Under the pieces are notes generated by a model. It was not told the DNA's origin. It did not search any database and saw only the letters and a list, made by a program, of their open reading frames with translations. From assembly GCA_017538005.1 (NCBI GenBank), contig JAFYJR010000106.1, forward strand, positions 1 through 8,713: a DNA stretch of 8,713 bases. The letters are read 5' to 3'. Source of the stretch: Clostridia bacterium. Its GTDB lineage: Bacteria > Bacillota > Clostridia > Oscillospirales > Acutalibacteraceae. Positions 6,344 to 8,713 of the stretch are shown here, one piece after another; the stretch's first letter is position 1, and every line of letters starts with the position of its first letter. Both the position numbers and the translations under genes were made by a program.

Positions 6344-6371
6344 GACTTGGAGGCAACTCCAAGTCTTTTTT
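6344..6371 (+). terminator. intrinsic terminator after the ferredoxin gene
   Basis: A 9-bp perfect stem, GACTTGGAG (6344-6352) with CTCCAAGTC (6357-6365), closes a GCAA tetraloop of the stable GNRA type. Six T residues (6366-6371) follow. Four A residues before the stem (with a G-T pair between) could extend the pairing into the T run. It lies 24 bases after the ferredoxin stop and only three bases before the ribosome binding site of the next gene. Confidence 0.95.
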
Positions 6372-6374
6372 GTT

Positions 6375-6378
6375 GGAG
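6375..6378 (+). promoter_or_regulatory. ribosome binding site deciding the methyltransferase start
   Basis: GGAG lies five bases before ATG 6384. It supports this start over the longer in-frame reading that reaches back to 6270, which would overlap both the ferredoxin gene and the terminator stem. Confidence 0.7.
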
Positions 6379-6383
6379 AAAAT

Positions 6384-7112
6384 ATGAAAGAATTCACCGA
6401 AAATTTAGGCAAAGGAATCAAACTCATCTGCTCCGATACACACGGTTTCGGAACGGACGCGATACTTCTCGCGCACTTCGCAAATCCAAAGCCGAAAGAC
6501 AGATGCGTCGACCTCGGCACAGGCTGCGGCATAATCCCCTTCCTGTGGCTCAGGGCAAACCCTAAAAACGAAATAATCGGTGTGGATATCCAGGAACAGG
6601 CCATAGACCAGTTCAACAGATCAAAAGAACTGAACAACAAAGACAACATAAGAGGCATAACACATGACCTCAGAACTATAGAAGAAGTGCTGCCAAAAGG
6701 TCAATTCGACCTCGTAACGATGAATCCGCCGTATAAACCTAAGGGCTCCGGCATCCCGTCCGAGGCCACACCCGACCTCATCGCGAGGCATGAGGTCATG
6801 TGCACCGCGGAGGACGCCGCAGAAGCCGCCGAAAAACTTCTGAACTCCGGCGGCAGGTTCTGTATGTGCAACCGTCCGGAGCGGCTTGCGGATGTCATAA
6901 CCGCCTTTAAAAATCACAACATAGAACCGAAAAAGATAAGATTTGTCCAGAAGAACAAGGACACTGCCCCCTGGCTCTTCCTGATAGAAGGCAAAAAGGG
7001 CTCAAAGCCGTACCTTGAGGTCCTGCCTCCCCTTCTGACACACGACGAAGACGGGAACGAGAGTGAAGAACTTCTTAAAATACTCGGCGCATACAGGGAG
7101 GAAAACCAATGA
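6384..7112 (+). CDS. yabB: tRNA1(Val) (adenine-N6)-methyltransferase-like protein (TrmN6/YabB family)
   Basis: This is a class I S-adenosylmethionine-dependent methyltransferase of the family that includes E. coli YfiC/TrmN6, which methylates N6 of A37 in tRNA1(Val). From ATG 6384 it has 242 residues, a normal length. The N-terminus has the family-typical stretch ENLGKGIKLI followed by GFGTDAILLAHFA (21-33). The SAM-binding motif is VDLGTGCGIIP (42-52), the acidic end of the second strand is IIGVDIQ (64-70), and the amino-methyltransferase catalytic motif is NPPY (114-117). The C-terminal EGKKGSKPYLEV (202-213) is also characteristic. The open frame continues upstream to 6270 but crosses the terminator, so that extension is rejected. 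The stop overlaps the rsmI start (ATGA); the yabB-rsmI pairing is known in Firmicutes. tRNA or rRNA substrate specificity is inferred from family only. Confidence 0.88.
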   Translation: MKEFTENLGKGIKLICSDTHGFGTDAILLAHFANPKPKDRCVDLGTGCGIIPFLWLRANPKNEIIGVDIQEQAIDQFNRSKELNNKDNIRGITHDLRTIEEVLPKGQFDLVTMNPPYKPKGSGIPSEATPDLIARHEVMCTAEDAAEAAEKLLNSGGRFCMCNRPERLADVITAFKNHNIEPKKIRFVQKNKDTAPWLFLIEGKKGSKPYLEVLPPLLTHDEDGNESEELLKILGAYREENQ

Positions 7113-7927
7113 GCGGAAAACTTTTCGTAACAGGCACGCCCATAGGCAATTTAAGCGACTTCTCCCCCAGGGCAATTGAAACCCTCAGAAACTGCGACTT
7201 CATAGCCGCGGAAGATACGCGTGTCACTTTAAAACTCTTAAACCACTTCAACATAAAAAAACCTCTCATCTCCTACTTCGAGCACAACAAGACTCAGAGA
7301 GAAGATGAGATAATAAGCAGGATACTCGACGGCGAGAACTGCGTCCTCGTCTCCGACGCGGGCATGCCCGCCATTTCAGACCCGGGTATGGAGCTTGTAA
7401 ACGCATGTCACGAGCGTGGCATACAGGTCATATCCATCCCCGGCCCGACAGCCTTCGCGACGGCTCTGGCCGTTTCCGGCATGGAAAACGGCCGCTTCAC
7501 CTTTGAAGGCTTTTTGTCGGTGACAAAAAAGAGCCGCCGCGCCCACCTCGAGGAACTCAAAACCGAAAAGCGCACAATGATCTTCTACGAGGCCCCTCAC
7601 AAGCTCTCATACACTCTTAAAGACCTCTACGAGGCCCTGGGAGACCGTAAAATAGCCATCGTCCGTGAACTCACCAAAATTCACGAGGAAGTCATCAGAA
7701 CCACCTTAAAACAGGCCGTGGAGGACTACCCCGACAACAACTTAAAGGGTGAAATAGTCCTGATAATAGAAGGCGCCAAGGAGGAACAGAATGAAGTCAC
7801 CCTCGAAGACGCCATAAACATAGCAAAGGACTACACAGAAAAAGGCATGTCAAAAAACGATGCCGCCAAAACAGCCGCCCACCAGACCGGCCACAAAAAA
7901 AGCGACATCTACAAAGCATTACAATAA
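7109..7927 (+). CDS. rsmI: 16S rRNA (cytidine(1402)-2'-O)-methyltransferase
   Basis: RsmI methylates the 2'-OH of C1402 in the decoding centre of 16S rRNA using S-adenosylmethionine. The 272 residues are close to the usual 280-290. It shows the tetrapyrrole-methylase-type fold motifs of RsmI: VTGTPIGNL (7-15), AAEDTR (33-38), SDAGMPAISDPG (82-93), SIPGPTA (109-115), FYEAPHK (159-165), ELTKIHEE (187-194) and LKGEIVLIIEG (212-222). A C-terminal helical extension follows, with MSKNDAAK (247-254) and KKSDIYKAL (263-271), as in the family. It overlaps yabB by four bases and is probably translated by coupling; GGGAGG-like purines at about 7096-7102 serve as ribosome binding site. Its TAA stop is part of the ribosome binding region of ychF. 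Confidence 0.96.
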   Translation: MSGKLFVTGTPIGNLSDFSPRAIETLRNCDFIAAEDTRVTLKLLNHFNIKKPLISYFEHNKTQREDEIISRILDGENCVLVSDAGMPAISDPGMELVNACHERGIQVISIPGPTAFATALAVSGMENGRFTFEGFLSVTKKSRRAHLEELKTEKRTMIFYEAPHKLSYTLKDLYEALGDRKIAIVRELTKIHEEVIRTTLKQAVEDYPDNNLKGEIVLIIEGAKEEQNEVTLEDAINIAKDYTEKGMSKNDAAKTAAHQTGHKKSDIYKALQ

Positions 7928-7939
7928 AGGAGCAAATTA

Positions 7940-8713
7940 ATGAAACTCGGAATCGTAGGTTTGCCGAATGTCGGCAAGAGCACACTGTTTAATGCCATAA
8001 CAAATGCGGGAGCGCAGTCTGCAAACTACCCGTTTTGTACAATAGAACCGAATGTCGGCGTCGTTGCCGTACCGGATGAGAGACTTGACCTTTTAGCCGA
8101 GCTCTATCATCCCAAGTCAGTCGTGCCCGCCTCTATAGAATTTGTGGACATTGCAGGCCTTGTTAAAGGCGCCTCGCAGGGTGAAGGACTCGGAAACAAG
8201 TTCCTGTCGCACATCCGCGAGGTTGACGCGATAATTCATGTTGTTCGCTGCTTTGAAAACAACGACATAGTTCATGTTGAAGGCTCAATAGACCCTCAGA
8301 GGGACATAGAGACGATTAATCTTGAACTGATACTCTCAGACATGGAAATCCTCGAAAAGCGCATACAGCGCGTTGAGAAAGCCATGAAGGGCGACAAGTC
8401 GCTGGCAAAGGAACTTGGCATTCTCGAACGCTTCAAGGCGGCGCTTTCCGAAGGCAAATGCGCAAGAACAGTTGAACTCACCGAAGACGAAGCAGACAGC
8501 CTTGTTGATTTCAATCTTTTAACCTACAAGCCCGTTATTTATGCCTGCAATATGAGCGAAGATGACTTTGCGGGCGGTATAGAGTCCAATGCAAGATACC
8601 AGGCAGTCAAAAGGATTGCTGATGAAGAGGGCTCGCAGGTACTTCCCATATGCGCTGAACTTGAGGCGGAAATTGCCTCTCTCTCGAAAGAGGAGAAGGA
8701 GATGTTCCTGGCC
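7940..8713 (+). CDS. ychF: redox-regulated ATPase/GTPase YchF (Obg family), 3' truncated by the window
   Basis: YchF is a ribosome-associated P-loop ATPase of the Obg-HflX superfamily, implicated in stress responses and translation. The frame from ATG 7940 stays open for 258 codons to the window end; the family has about 365 residues, so the C-terminal TGS domain and part of the preceding region are missing here. Motifs: P-loop GLPNVGKST (7-15), NYPFCTIEPNVG (29-40) as switch I, DIAGLVKGAS (70-79) as switch II, and the helical hairpin region (about 125-190). NMSE (204-207) stands in place of the GTP-specifying NKxD, the feature linked to ATP preference in this family. AAGGAG (7927-7932) lies seven bases before the ATG and overlaps the rsmI stop; the 12-base gap suggests cotranscription with rsmI. 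The identification is secure. Confidence 0.96.
   Translation, partial: MKLGIVGLPNVGKSTLFNAITNAGAQSANYPFCTIEPNVGVVAVPDERLDLLAELYHPKSVVPASIEFVDIAGLVKGASQGEGLGNKFLSHIREVDAIIHVVRCFENNDIVHVEGSIDPQRDIETINLELILSDMEILEKRIQRVEKAMKGDKSLAKELGILERFKAALSEGKCARTVELTEDEADSLVDFNLLTYKPVIYACNMSEDDFAGGIESNARYQAVKRIADEEGSQVLPICAELEAEIASLSKEEKEMFLA

Noticed and set aside
6270..6383. 38-residue N-terminal extension of the methyltransferase
   Set aside because: It overlaps the ferredoxin gene and would read through the terminator stem; ATG 6384 has its own ribosome binding site and matches the family's N-terminus.
1..8713. Possible CRISPR array, tRNA, insertion sequence or prophage genes
   Set aside because: Reading both strands showed no spaced direct repeats, no cloverleaf-like tRNA segment, and no transposase or phage protein; nearly all sequence is taken up by housekeeping genes.

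Overview
The window looks like a chromosomal segment of a Bacillota bacterium of the class Clostridia, probably a gut-type, Ruminococcaceae/Oscillospiraceae-like lineage. The reasons are strong Shine-Dalgarno sites, tightly overlapped genes all on the + strand, a 55-residue clostridial 2[4Fe-4S] ferredoxin, a yabB-rsmI gene pair as in Firmicutes, and clostridial-style variants of the aromatic enzymes. Base composition is moderate, with many ctc/tcc/ggc codons. The taxonomic call is inference from these features.

Region 1 (1-5403) is a shikimate-pathway operon with almost no intergenic sequence. It holds the 3' part of a DAHP synthase gene (aroF type), aroB, aroA, aroC and a 512-residue fusion gene. 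The fusion encodes chorismate mutase (AroQ type), shikimate dehydrogenase (AroE) and shikimate kinase (AroK) in one chain. Together these cover step 1 (DAHP), step 2 (dehydroquinate), steps 4 and 5 (shikimate and shikimate 3-phosphate), step 6 (EPSP), step 7 (chorismate) and the branch to prephenate. Only step 3, 3-dehydroquinate dehydratase, is not seen here.

Region 2 (5404-6069) is a CDP-alcohol phosphatidyltransferase, most likely phosphatidylserine synthase. It starts with TTG behind a good ribosome binding site, 24 bases after the fusion gene, and probably belongs to the same transcript.

Region 3 (6070-6371) is a self-contained ferredoxin unit: an AT-rich 82-base promoter region with small inverted repeats, a strong ribosome binding site, the ferredoxin gene, and a near-ideal intrinsic terminator.

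Region 4 (6384-8713) begins only a few bases after that terminator. It holds a tRNA1(Val) adenine-N6 methyltransferase-like gene (yabB/trmN6), rsmI (overlapping it by 4 bases), and the 5' two-thirds of ychF, which runs off the window. This is a translation/RNA-modification group.

No tRNA, rRNA, CRISPR array, insertion sequence or phage gene was found. The most noteworthy items are the AroQ-AroE-AroK fusion, the shortened chorismate synthase, the enlarged catalytic motif of the phosphatidyltransferase, and the promoter and terminator arrangement around the ferredoxin gene. None amounts to a clearly new biological system.
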